Source: JBAXEO01 sp963789515
GTDB lineage: Bacteria > Actinomycetota > Coriobacteriia > Anaerosomatales > JAAXUF01
DNA length: 64,000 nt
Direction of reading: 5' to 3'
Assembly: GCA_963789515.1 (NCBI GenBank)
Contig: CAWBKW010000004.1
Span: forward strand, 516,031 to 580,030
In this document: piece by piece, positions 20,019 to 30,806 of the stretch
Numbering within the stretch: position 1 is the stretch's first letter
How the letters are laid out: the number at the start of each line of letters is the position of its first letter
The notes under the pieces: model-generated
What the model was told of the DNA's origin: nothing
The model's database searches: none
The model's input: the letters and a program-made list of their open reading frames with translations, nothing else
Translations under genes and position numbers: made by a program

Positions 20019-22812
20019 TCATGGTTCGAGGCGGATGCGGTAGTAGCGGGCGGGACGGCTGGTGGCGGCGCCGGGGTCGAGGTAATTGGTGGTGGCCTCG
20101 CCCGTGCCGGGCACCGTAATAGCGAGGCTGAAGTCCGAGAAGCTATTGGTGAAGTTGCCGTCAGGTGCGGCGCGTTGGTCTGGAGACGATAGCTCTTGCC
20201 CCCGACCGTGCTCCAACTCACGCGCACGGCCGCCCGGGCTCCGAACCGATCCCGGTGATGTGGAAGAAGGATGCGGCGTTGGTCGGGTTGGTGCCGGCGA
20301 GAAACTCGTTGGCGTTGGATGCGCCATCGCCGTCGAGGTCGAAGCGCGGCGTCGGCGGAGTTGGTTTTGTTGAGGCTGAACTGGTCTTCCCACCAATCCG
20401 GCATGCCGTCGGCGTCGGTATCCACGATCACCAGGTCGGTCAAGCGCACGCGTGCTCTCGCCGGCGTAAAGGACGGTGAACCGGGCGTAGCCGTCGGTCG
20501 TGGTGAGGGTGCCGCCGCTGGCGGCGTTGGCGAAGCGTGCCGGCCACAGGGACGCTGGACGTGAGCACCGTGAAACTGGCGCCGTTGGTCATGACGCTCA
20601 GGAACGGAGCGAGCAGGCTGACTGACAGCGTGCCGCCAAGCCTGGCGCTGCCGCCGACAGCGATGACGTCGAATCCTGTAGCGGGCGCATAGCCTCCGAT
20701 CTCGAGGCGCAGCTTGGACGTGGCGCCGAGAACGAGGTGGCCGGTGATGCTCAAGCGGCCAGGGGAGGAACCCGGGGAGGTGGTGCCATTATTCGTGACG
20801 CTGCCGTCGATGGTGGCGGAACCGGCCAGCGTGGCGTTGGTGTCCAAGGTCAGGCCGTTGGTGACGGAAACGTTGCCGTCCACCGTCATCGTCACGGCGT
20901 TGGTGCCGCAGCCAAAATTGGTGAGGCTGTTCAGGTTGATGCTCGCGTTCGGAGCATTCGAGGTGATGGTGAGATCACCACAGACGTTCGTCAGGGAATT
21001 GAGGTCCACCGAAGAGGCGGAGGTGTTATCGGAAATGCTCACGTCGCCCCCGGCAGTGCTCAGCGAACTCAAGTCAATCACGGAGGCTGAGGCGTTATTG
21101 CTGATGGTGAGATCGCCGGTGGCGGAAACCAGAGCGTCCAGGCTGATGGTGCCGGCGGAGGTGTTATCGGAAATGCTCGCGTCGCCCCCGGCAGTGCTCA
21201 GCGAACTTAAGTCAATCACGGAGGCTGAGGCGTTATTGCTGATGGTGAGATCGCCGGTGGCGGAAACCAGAGCGTCCAGGCTGATGGTGCCGGCGGAGGT
21301 GTTATCGGAAATGCTCACGTCGCCCCCGGCAGTGCTCAGCGAACTTAAGTCAATCACGGAGGCTGAGGCGTTGTTGCTGATGGTGATATCGCCGGTGGCG
21401 GAAACCAGAGCGTGCAGACTGATGGTGCCGGCGGAGGTGTTATCGGAAATGCTCACGTTCGCCGCGTTGGTGAGGGCAGCGGCGGTGATATTCGTCAAGC
21501 TTGCGTTGCCGACGATGGTGAGGTCGCCGGCGAGCTCGCTCACCCACGGCAGGTAGTAAGAGCGTTTGCTGAGCGTCGTTGGTGAGCGTGATCGAGTCCG
21601 GCACGATGTAGCGGATCCGCGCATTGGACTGCGCATCCGAGACAATCACCTCGCCGGCGGGCGTCACCGTCAGCGCGTAGATGGTGCTAAAGTTCGCGTT
21701 GGTCGCCGGACCGCCGTCGCCGGAGTAGCCGCTGATGCCGGTGCCGGCATAAATGGAGAGCTGGCCGCTGGCGACGTCCAGCTTGTAGATCCGAACGCCA
21801 CCCGCGCCGCTGATACCCGGAGCTGCCGCCGCAACGAAAACTGCGGTACCGTCAGGGCTCACAGTGATGTCGGTGGAATTGGTCAGGTTCATGCCCGTGG
21901 CGGGTCCTGGGCCGAGGACATTGGTGCCGCCGCCAATCGACGGTCGTAATGATGCCGGTGGTGGCATCGACGCGCCGCACCAGGTTGGGGAAGTTCGTGC
22001 TGCCGCAGGCGCCGCCGTAATCGAGCACGAAGACGTTGCCGGCGCGCGTCCACCGCCACGCGGCTGGGATCTTCAAAGTAGGCCGCCGTAGCGGGGCCGC
22101 CGTCGCCGGCAATTGAGCAAGGGTGGTCGAAGAGGTTTCCGGCACCGGCAATGGTGTTGATGATGCCGGTCGCGATATCCACTTTGCGGATGCGGTAATT
22201 GCCATAGTCGGCGATGAAGACATTGCCGGCCCGGTCAACGGCGATGCCATTGATGAACCCGAAATTCGCGTCTGCCGCCGGCCCGCCGTCGCCCTCGGGC
22301 CCAGAACCGTAGAGACCCTGGCCGGCGAAATGCGAGATGACGCCGTCGGTGAGGTTCACCTTGCGGACGCGATTGTCGTCAATAGCGGCGAGGTAGAGCG
22401 CGTTGCGGGCGCGATCCACGGCGATTGAAAGCACGCCGCAGAAACTGGCGTTGGTGGCCGGGCCGCCGTCGCCGGTGCCGTAGCCGTCACCGGTGCAGGT
22501 CCCGTTGCCGGCGATGGTGGTGATGAGGCCAGTCACGGGATCAATGCGCCGGATGCGGTAATTGCCGTTGTCTGCGAAGTAGAGCGCGCCGTCGGGGCCG
22601 ATGGCGGAGCCGCTGGGGTAGTAGAGCGCTGCGTTGGTGGCGGGGCCGCCGTCGCCGGAATAGGCCTGGGTGCCGTTGCCGGCGATGGTCAGAACGGTGC
22701 CGGAGCCGGCCGGTGCCTGGGCGCGCAGTGTCAGCGCCGTCACCAGCATCCCGGCCAGTGTCACGGCGCGGACGCACCCTGCTGGCATAGCTGCAGTTCG
22801 TGGCGCATTCAT
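20019..22812 (-). CDS. Large secreted NHL-repeat / beta-repeat protein with calcium-binding C-terminus, frameshifted
   Basis: ATG 22812 follows GGAGATT; the signal peptide is AVTLAGMLVTALTLRAQAPA. The N-terminal ~330 residues hold about six NHL propeller repeats (TIAGNGTQAYSGDGGPATNA, GNVFIADYGNYRIRKVD and similar). The central part is a regular beta-solenoid of 46-residue repeats (ISDNTSAGTISLDALVSATG, then LTISNNASASVIDLSSLSTA). Next is an autotransporter-like segment (LAGSATIDGSVTNNGTTSPG). Near the C-terminus are a thrombospondin-type-3-like calcium loop (DTDADGMPDWWEDQFSLNKT) and a final beta domain ending YYRIRLEP. Breaks near 21950, 21560, 20500, 20360 and 20180 look like sequence errors. 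It is probably cell-surface or extracellular, with structural or binding function. Confidence 0.8.
21013..21475 (-). repeat. 138-bp near-identical tandem repeats inside the NHL/beta-repeat gene
   Basis: Three full units with a 138-base period start at about 21013, 21151 and 21289, and a partial unit starts at 21427. The unit boundary GCCGGCGGAGGTGTTATCGG recurs at 21151, 21289 and 21427. Copies differ at only a few positions (for example CTCACG versus CTCGCG), so expansion is recent. Each unit encodes 46 residues in frame. Confidence 0.85.
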
Positions 22813-22959
22813 AATCTCCCTCGCTTGCGCGGCTCGATCTGCTGCAGCGTCTTCAAAGCCGGAGCAACCTCGATGCATTCCCGCCGCGCTTGGAGAACGG
22901 TCCCATGACCCGGCTCTGAGGATCCCTGCTGTCATCTCGGAATCATCAGCGCCTGCCAG

Positions 22960-23393
22960 TTACTCCTTCACCAGCGTGATGTTCACCAGCCACTGGTGCG
23001 CGTCGGTCGCCTGGCCCTGCACGGTCGTGCGCGCGATGGCCATGGCCGTGGCGGGGCCGGCCTCGAAGGTCTCGTCGCCCTCGACGGCCGCCTCGATCTC
23101 CCATTGGTTGGTCGTGCCCGTGCCGGTGAGGATGGCGTGGCCCTCGGCCACCGCGCCGGTGGTCCGCTGCGACACCGTCACGCGCATCTGCACCCGCTCG
23201 CCCGCCGTGACCGCCAGCGGCCCGGTCAGCGTCACGTGCCGGCCGTTGTGGGCCACGATGCCCACCGGGTCAATGGTGTTGTAATAATCCTCGCGAAGGC
23301 CGTCCGGGCGACGAAGACGGCCGGCCAGGATCAGCGGACGATGGCTGCCGGCGCCAGCCAGCGGCGGTAGTATTTGATGGTTTGAATAAACAT
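22960..23393 (-). CDS. Membrane-anchored protein with a conserved beta domain, frameshifted
   Basis: ATG 23393 lies behind GGAGTAAAAC. A short leader (RRWLAPAAIV, continuing in the next frame after ~23330) precedes NTIDPVGIVAHNGRHVTLTG, VTVSQRTTGAVAEGHAILTG, IEAAVEGDETFEAGPATAMA and WLVNITLVKE at the stop. The truncated copy at 19604-19951 is a paralogue. I do not recognise the family. The repeated alternation of beta-strand-like segments and a single N-terminal hydrophobic helix suggests a periplasmic domain anchored in the inner membrane. It lies between two giant surface-protein genes on the same strand. Confidence 0.65.
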
Positions 23394-23428
23394 ACGTTTT
23401 ACTCCTTTCAGTTAATGACTGTTCCTTG

Positions 23429-26400
23429 CTATGGCACCTGCAACAGGTAGAACCGGCGCGGCAGGGCCGCATCGATAGCGTTGGTGAAGATGAAGGCGCC
23501 GGTGCCATTGAATTGGTTGGTCAGGATGCGCGTCCAGTTCGTCAACGGCAGGGCGACGTTGGTCGAGGCCAGGACCCAATAGTTGCTGCTGCTGGGGCCC
23601 CCGGTGCCGCTGATGATGACGTTCGTGCCGGAAACGACAATGCTGCCGATCTGCGGCGTTGGCGGGCCAACCACCGCAATGGAACCGTCCACCAGCAGCC
23701 GGTTGGTCCAGGCCCAGCCCGAATTCAGCACGGGCAGCGACACGTTGGTGAACGCCCCGGCATAGCTCGACGCCACGAACAGCCGGAACGTGTCCCCCGA
23801 GGCCAGGGCGGTCGGGCCGAGGTTGCTCACCACGAGCGAGCCGCCATAGCTGAGGCTGGCGTTGACCTGGATTTGGTCATTGGTGAGGGCGGCGCCGTTC
23901 TTGCTGATCTCCAGGATGCTGGTGCCCAGGAGCACCGGCGAATTGCTGACGATGATCCTGCCGATCGCGTTCTGCGCGGTGCCGGGGATGAGCTTCCCGC
24001 CGGTGGCCAGGACCAGCGGACCGCCAATCGTGCCGTTGCCGGTGAGGGTGGCGTTGGAGGAAACGGTAAACGCCAGCGTGCCGGTGAAGTCATGGATGCC
24101 GTTGCCATCCAGGATGAACGTGGCCGGCTTCGCACCGTCGCCGGCCCGAAAGAGGGTTCCGTTGCTGACCCGCGTGTTGCGGGAGGACAGGGTGCCGCCG
24201 TTGAACTCGAACCGGCTGAGCGCATTGGTCAGCAGCAACGTGTCCACCTCGACCAGGCCCGCGTTGAGGACATTGGTGCCGCGGCGGACGTCAAACGCGC
24301 TCATGCCCAGGAAATTCGTCGTGCGCAGTGTGCCGCCGTCCACGACGATGCGATTGTTCGTGGAACTGGTGTCGGCGCCGAGATACAGGCCGTTGCCCGC
24401 GAACGCCACGCCGCCGTTGCTCACCACCAACTGGCTGCCCGCGCCGGACTGCCCGACGGAAAGGTTGAAGGTGGTGTTCCATGCCGACCCCGAGCCGGTC
24501 ACTAACACCACGTTGTTGCTGCTGCCGGCGGTGAGGCCAAGGTAGCCACTGTTGTTCCACACCGTGCCCCCATTGCTCACGACCATCTGGTTTCCGGCGC
24601 CGGAAATGCCGACCATAATGGGGAAAGCGTTGCTCCAAACCGACCCCGCGCCCGTCACCAACGCCACGTTGTTGCTGCTGCTGGTGTCGTAGCCAACGTA
24701 GCCAACGCTGTTCCACACCACGCCGCCGTTGCTGACGACCAGTTGGTTGCCTCGTCCGGTGAAGCCCACGTAAAGGTCGCTGGCGTTGGTCCAGGCGGAA
24801 CCCGAGCCCGTGACCACAGCCACGTTGTTACTGCCCGAGATCCTGTTCCCGATGAAGCCCAATGAGTTCCCGACCAGTGCGCCGTTGCTGATGACCAGCC
24901 GGTTCAACGCGCCATTGCTCCCGACGTAAAGGTTGGAGCTGAGCAGCCAGCTCGTGCCCGGGTCGGTCACCATGGCGGAGTTGGCGTTGGCGCCGGAGTT
25001 CGCTCCAATGAGGCCGTGACCCGCCGTGAGCACCGCCGCGCCTTTCCCAGCCACCAGCCAGTTGGACGCGCCGCCGCTCCCCACGTAAAGGTTGGAACTG
25101 AGCAGCCAGCTCGTGCCCGAACCGCTCAATGTGGCCGAGTTGCCGTTCGCCCCGGTGTCGAGGCCGATGAAGCCGCTAGCTGCCCGTGAAGACGGTTCCA
25201 CCATTGCTCGCGATTAGCCGGTTCTGCGCACTGGAACTGCCAATGAACATGTTCGTGGCGGCCAACGTGCCCCCCGCCACCGTGACCACACCCGTGCCGC
25301 CGCCCTGGCCGCCGACGAACAGGTTCAGCGCGGACGCCGTGCCGTTGGAGATGGTCATCAGCCCGGTTGCAGGGCTGAACAGGCCGCCGACGTTGAGGTC
25401 GGTGTTGGTGAGGTTGATTTCGCCGCCGGTCTGCCAAACGGTGCCCGTGCCGCCGTTGACGCCGACATTGAAGCCATTGAAGGACCCCGGCAAGGCCACC
25501 ACCCCGCCCGCCACCGTGAAGGTGCCGGTCTTCTGGTTCCCGAGGAACACGTCGCGCGCGAGGAACGTCCCGTTGCTGACGGTCACGCTGGTCAGGAAGG
25601 CGCTGTCGTTGGTGGCCGCGAACTGGCCGCCGGTCACGCGGATTGAATTCCCGGGCGCCTCGCTGGTCAACCGAGCCGAGAACATTGAGGCTGCCGCCGG
25701 AGACGGTGACGCTGCCGCTGTTATCCAGCGAGCCGTTGACCTGCACCTGGCCGGTGCCGGTCACGAGCGCGCTGCCGATGGCCGAGGAATTCTCGCCAAT
25801 GAGCATCGCACCGAAGGTGCTGGTCCCTCCGGCGGCGATGAAGCTTCCCTGGGAGCCGTCCTGCGACGCGATCAGGCCCGTGCCGGCGCAATTGAGCACG
25901 CCGTTGGACACCGCGAGGCTGCCGTTGCCGAACAGCCCGACATAGGCATTCGGCACGTCCAGCCGCCCGCCAGTCATCCAGACCGTGCCGGTGGCGGTTA
26001 AGCTGTCCGCGAGGTCAAACGCGCCGCCGGCGATCACGTTGGTGCCGCCGGCAATTTGCCAGGCGCCGACGGCTCCCGCGTTGGCGCCCACGATCACGTA
26101 GTTGGCCCGCAGCGTGCCGGCCAGCACGGACAGGGCGCCGCGGCCGTTGTTGCCAACGAGCAACTGCGTGCTGGAATTGGTCGCCACCAGCTCCCCGCCC
26201 GCCAGCGTGGCGCTGCCGTCGATCCTCAGCCCGGTGCCAAACGGTCCATCCAGCCGCAACGCGCCGTTCTGGATCGCCACCGCGCCGCCGCTGTTGAGCG
26301 TGAGGTTGCTGAGGATGGTCAGGGGCCTCTGGGTGCCGCCCTGGGCCAGCAACAGCGTGTTGGTCGCTCCTGCCGGCGCGCTGATGAGCAGGTTGCTGAG

Positions 26401-27969
26401 GGTCAGCGTGGTCGGGAACGACGCGGCGGTCGTGGCGTCGTTGGTGACCGTCTTGGTGCCGGCGTTGGTGATCAGGACCAGCGCGTGCCCGATGTAGGGC
26501 GCGACGCCGAGCGACCAGTTGGGCGCGCTTTCCCACCGGCCGCTGAGGCTGTTGGTCCAGCTATTGGTGCGGCCGGCGGCGACAATCATCCGGGCCTGGG
26601 AAAACTCGGTCGTGCCGTTGGCGGTCGCCGTGAGGAACAGGCCGGGCGTAAGGGCTGCCGGCCAGTTGACGGTAAAGTTGCCGCCGCGCATCGGTGGTCA
26701 TGTTCGTGGAAGCCAGCAGCGTGCGGCCTTCGCCGTAACCGGAGGGGTCGGCGGCGGGATTGGTGAAGAGTTCCAGCCGGAAGGTGGTGCTGGGCGTGTG
26801 CGTGCCTCGGATCACCGTGATGGCGGTGGTGTTGCTGGCCAGGGTGAGCACGGGGAAGCCTGCGGTGACCAGTCCATCGGCGTTCACGTCGATGCCGAGG
26901 CCGGCGTTGTCGAAGATGGAGTTGCCGAGGATCGCGTAGCCGGTCGCGCCCGGTGCTGACGTCCACGCCGTTGGTGGTGAAAACGCCGCCCCCGTCAACG
27001 CCGTTGAAGGCGATGACATTGCCGGCGCCGCTGTTGGTGCCGCCGACGGTGTTGCCCGGCCCGCTGATCTCGACGCCGGTGCGGGCGTTGCCGAGCGGGT
27101 TCAGGCCGGTGACGTCGGTGCCGATGAAGTTGCCCTGGACCACGTTGTTGGAGCCATCGAGCGTGATGCCGCGGTTGAGGTTGCCGGAGATCACATTGCC
27201 CGCGCCCGGCGCCGTGCCGCCGATGGTGTTGCCGAAGGCATTCATGTTGACCACCAGCGCCCGGTCCGTGTTGCCGATGGCTTTCGTGCCGGTGCGGTCG
27301 GTGCCGATGTAGTTGCCCTGGACGACGTTGCCCGAGGCGAAGGCTTCGAAGATCTCGATGCCGGTGGTGCCCTGGCCGGAGATGAGGTTGCGCGCGCCGG
27401 GCGTGGCGCCGCCGATCCGGTTGGTGGGCGTCTGCACGAACACGCCGGAGCCTGCGGATGCAAGCGAGTTGGTGCCGGTGGCATCCAGGCCGATGAAGTT
27501 GCCCTCGACGACATTTTTGCCTTTCGGCCCGGGCGCGACGCCCAACTGGATCTGCCGCACCGCCAGACCCGCGCACCGTGCTGTTGGTGGTGTCGATGAC
27601 CAGCGTGTCGAGCACGACGATCTTCAGCACCGCGTTGTCGCCCTGCGCCAGCGTGTTCGTGCTCGCGCCGGACTGCGAGTAGCCGTCAATGGTCACCGGG
27701 TCGGTGATCGTCGGCAGCGGCGTCAGCGGACTGATGGTGTGCGGCCCCGCGCCGGCGATGTTGAACTGGATGAAGTCCGGCACATTGACGCTGAGAGTTG
27801 GCGCTCAGGATCGCCTGCCGCAATGAGCCGGCGCCGCTGTCGTTGGTGTTCGTGACCAGGTTGGTGGCACCCCGCGCGGCAGCAGGCTCCTGTGGCCAGG
27901 CACAAGGCTCCAAGTGCCAGCAAGGCGGCACGAGGCTTCAGGCCGGAAGCGACGGATAGGGGTTTGCAT
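23429..27969 (-). CDS. Giant secreted beta-helix / T5SS-PEP-CTERM-repeat protein, frameshifted
   Basis: ATG 27969 begins a signal region (LKPRAALLALGALCLATGAC in a shifted frame). Immediately after is the CSLREAI-like start NLVTNTNDSGAGSLRQAILS and a right-handed parallel beta-helix with repeated NVVQGNYIGTD and NTIGGTAPGAGNVISGN. From ~26700 down, the protein consists of T5SS/PEP-CTERM-associated repeats (GNQLVVSNGGVVWNSVGYVG, NVALVTGAGSVWSN, SSNLYVGSNGALNRLVISNG). The C-terminal domain includes GKLIPGTAQNAIGRIIVSNS and ends LPRRFYLLQVP. Total length is ~1,510 residues. Breaks lie near 27900, 27790, 27570, 26960, 26690, 25680 and 25190. No autotransporter barrel and no PEP-CTERM tail is present, so the export route is unclear. 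Confidence 0.82.
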
Positions 27970-28154
27970 TTTTGCGGCTCCGCCGGCAAACCAATTTGCG
28001 ACCACCAAGGCGCACACTGCTGTATTCTCATTCTATAACTCATTTGACCACTCTCTTGATTATCCGAAACGAGGCCCCAAAATTGGTGACCCCTGGTCCA
28101 TGAGCCAGCAGTAGTGGGAACTTACCAAAACTAATAGCTTGCGTTCAGACATTC

Positions 28155-28180
28155 CGCTATGGGGTGTACACCCCATAGCG
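28155..28180. promoter_or_regulatory. Perfect 26-bp palindrome
   Basis: Arms CGCTATGGGGTGT and its exact reverse complement meet without a spacer. It lies 186 bases upstream of the giant beta-helix gene start and 156 bases past the delta-60 gene stop. No T-tract follows, so it is more likely a dimer operator or repeat than a terminator. A related dyad, ATGGGGT-GTTG-ACCCCAT, occurs upstream of the methyltransferase gene at 50501-50518. Confidence 0.55.
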
Positions 28181-28335
28181 ACAAATGGCTTGCCCGCCCA
28201 GCCCACCTCCCCCGTGCCAATCGGTGCCATCCGTGTCTCGCCCCTCGCCCCCAACGACCCTGACCTCACCCCCTATGGACCGAATCACGGCGCGCCTAGC
28301 CGGACAATAACCAATGCCTCTCAGCTCTCACATGC

Positions 28336-30726
28336 TCAGGGTTTGAACAGCCGGAAGAGCCGATTGCCCAGCGCGGGGTTGACAGTGATGGACTTCGCTC
28401 GTGCCGTTGTCGGTGACAGCCTCGGACGGCGTGGTCCAGTTGGTCCCGGTCAGTTCGGCGTTTTGCTGCAACAGAAATCCAGTCGCAGAAGAGGGCCACG
28501 AGACGATCACAAACGCATTTGACCGCGCGATGTTCAGGACAGGCCGGGCGGCATCGCCGTAAAGCCGCGCGACATGCCGACGCGCCACGCCGTTGATGGT
28601 CGTGAAATCGCCGCCGATGAGCACGTTGCCATCCGGCTGCACCGCAATCGCACGAACAGCGTCGTCCGTTCCTGTGCCCGGATTGAAACTGCTGTCCAGA
28701 CTTCCGTTGGCATTGAGGCGGGCAATGTGGTTGCGGTTCGTGCCATTGATCGTGGTGAAATAACCGCCGATGAGCACTTTACCGTCCGATTGAGCGGCGA
28801 GTGAATTGACACTCCCGTTCGCTCCGGCGCCCGGATTGAAACTGCTGTCCAGGCTTCCATTGGCATTCAGTCGCGCAAGGTTGGTGCGGCTCGTCCCATT
28901 CGCCGCGGTGAAAACGCCGCCAATAAGCACCTTCCCATCTGATTGTAGGGCCACAGCGTTAATGGATGAGTTGTTTCCCGTCCCCGCATTAAAGCTGTTG
29001 TCGAGACTGCCATCGGCATTCAGCCGCACAACCTGGTTCGTGCCGCGCCAATCCGGAATTCCCGCCGATGAGTAGCTTGCCATCCGGTTGCTGGGCGATG
29101 GAATACACATAAACCGCCAGGCTCCGCATTAAAACTGGTGTCGCGACTTCCATCGCCATTGAACCGTGCAAGGAAGGGGAAGGAAGTCTCGTAGCCCCAG
29201 TCAAAGCCCTGACAGATGGTTGGGACGTAGGAGCCGATGAGCACCTTGCCATCCGATTGCACGAGGACAGCAGTGGGCACAGCGGGCCAATAATGAGGGA
29301 AGTAAGCCCCATCGCAAACATTGTAATCATTAAAAACTGTCAGGTCCGGATTGAAACTGCTTTCCATGAAAGCGCTGTCTTGACTGCCATCGGCATTGAG
29401 CCGGCCAATATATGGGCTCTTCCCGTTGTTGAAGGTGTAGACGCCGCCAAAAAGCACTTTGCCATTGGGCCCCACAACGAGGGAAGAAATCAAGCCGTCC
29501 ACTCCTTGCCCGGATCGAAACTGCCGTCGAGACTGCCGTCGGGGTTGAGCCGCGCGACGTGGTTGCGGTTCGCCCCGTTCACGGTGGTGAACGCGCCACC
29601 GATGAGCACGCTGCCGTTCGTCTGCACGATGACCGCTTTCACTGACGCGCCGGGGTACGTGAGCGGGAATCCACTCACGCCGCCGAGCCCGTTTGGATAA
29701 CTGCCGTCGAGACTCCCGTCGGCGTTCAACCGGGCCAGATTCGTGCGCGAGTGTCCGTTGATGCTAACAAACTGCCCGCCAATGATGACTTTGCCGTCGG
29801 GCTGCAGCGCGATGGCGTTAACAAGCGCAAATTGCCTCCCGGGCCGCCTCCCGCAGCGGTGCCGGAAACCAAACTGAAAGTGGCGTCCACACTGCCATTG
29901 GTATTGAGTCGCGCAATCGGGGTGTAGTTCGTGCCGTTCACCCTGGTGAGTAAACCACCGAACAACACCTTGCCGTCGGGCTGCACAACGATGGAATAAT
30001 AGATTCCGTCCGCTGCCGCCGCCGCATCAAAGCTGTTGTCGAGACTCCCGTTGGCATTGAGCCGGAGGAGCCCATAGCCCCAAATGTTGTTTTGTTGCCG
30101 TAGAAATAGCCTCCGACGATCACCTTCCCGTCGGATTGTAAAGCCATCGAATAGACAAACCCCGGCACCCCCGTTGTGAAGCCATTGTCGAGCGTGCCGT
30201 TGGAATTGAGCCGCAGCAGATTCTCGCCGGCGTAAAACACCTTGCCATCGGGTTGAACGACGATGGTGGAGATGCGGACCGGGTTATAAGGCTCCGTGCT
30301 GGCAATGGCCGCATTGGCGTTGGCATTGAAATTGGTGTCCGGGCTCCCGTCTGAATTCAGCCGGCTTAAACCGTAGTTCAACACTTCACTGCCGACGAGG
30401 ACCTTGCCATCCGGCTGCAGCGCGAGGCTGTAAACCGGGTAACTCATCGGGCCAGATGTGAAACTGCTGTCGCCGTTGCCGTCCGCGTTGAGCCGGGCCA
30501 GGTTGGTGCGCACAAGGCCTTTCACCGTGGTGAACTCTCCGCCAATGATCACCTTTCCATCCGGCTGCACCACGACCGCGTTTACAGCGCCATTGACGCC
30601 CGAGCCGGGATCAAAGGACAGGTCCACGTCCCCCGCCGCGCCGCGCGACTGAAAACAGAGCGTGCCCAGCTGCAGCAGGAAACTGCCCGCGAGAATGATT
30701 GTCCTGACCAAGTATAGTGTTTTCAT
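28336..30726 (-). CDS. Delta-60 repeat secreted protein, copy 1, frameshifted
   Basis: ATG 30726 starts a signal peptide (VRTIILAGSFLLQLGTLCF) almost identical to that of the next upstream gene. The mature protein opens GDVDLSFDPGSGVNGAVNAV and is built of delta-60 (DUF5122-type) repeats: VVQPDGKVIIGGEFTTVKG, LARLNADGSLDSSFNPGAG and similar, about one per 50-55 residues, predicted to fold as beta-propellers. The C-terminal domain (VLNIARSNAFVIVSWPSSAT) ends LFRLFKP at TGA 28336-28338. Breaks near 30070, 29830, 29730, 29490, 29130, 29060 and 28380 contrast with the intact neighbour copy. Likely secreted or surface-attached; function unknown. Confidence 0.83.
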
Positions 30727-30740
30727 AAAAATGTGCTTTC

Positions 30741-30780
30741 AACCAGTCATGCGGATTCGGCGGTCAAAACCCCTCAAGAG
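30741..30780 (-). promoter_or_regulatory. Shared upstream element, copy A (delta-60 gene 1)
   Basis: On the minus strand this reads TTGAGGGGTTTTGACC, then GCCGAATCCGCATGACTGG, ~15-55 bases upstream of the start codon. Almost identical copies are at 33389-33429 and 34249-34289, with a diverged copy at 41121-41160. Copies A and B may be similar simply through tandem duplication; a promoter role is inference. Confidence 0.4.
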
Positions 30781-30806
30781 TTTTCCGGGTGTGGCTTCAT
30801 TGCTAT

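Noticed and set aside
21013..21475. Possible CRISPR-like array from the regular 138-base spacing
   Set aside because: The units are contiguous with no unique spacers, and they encode a continuous in-frame protein repeat.
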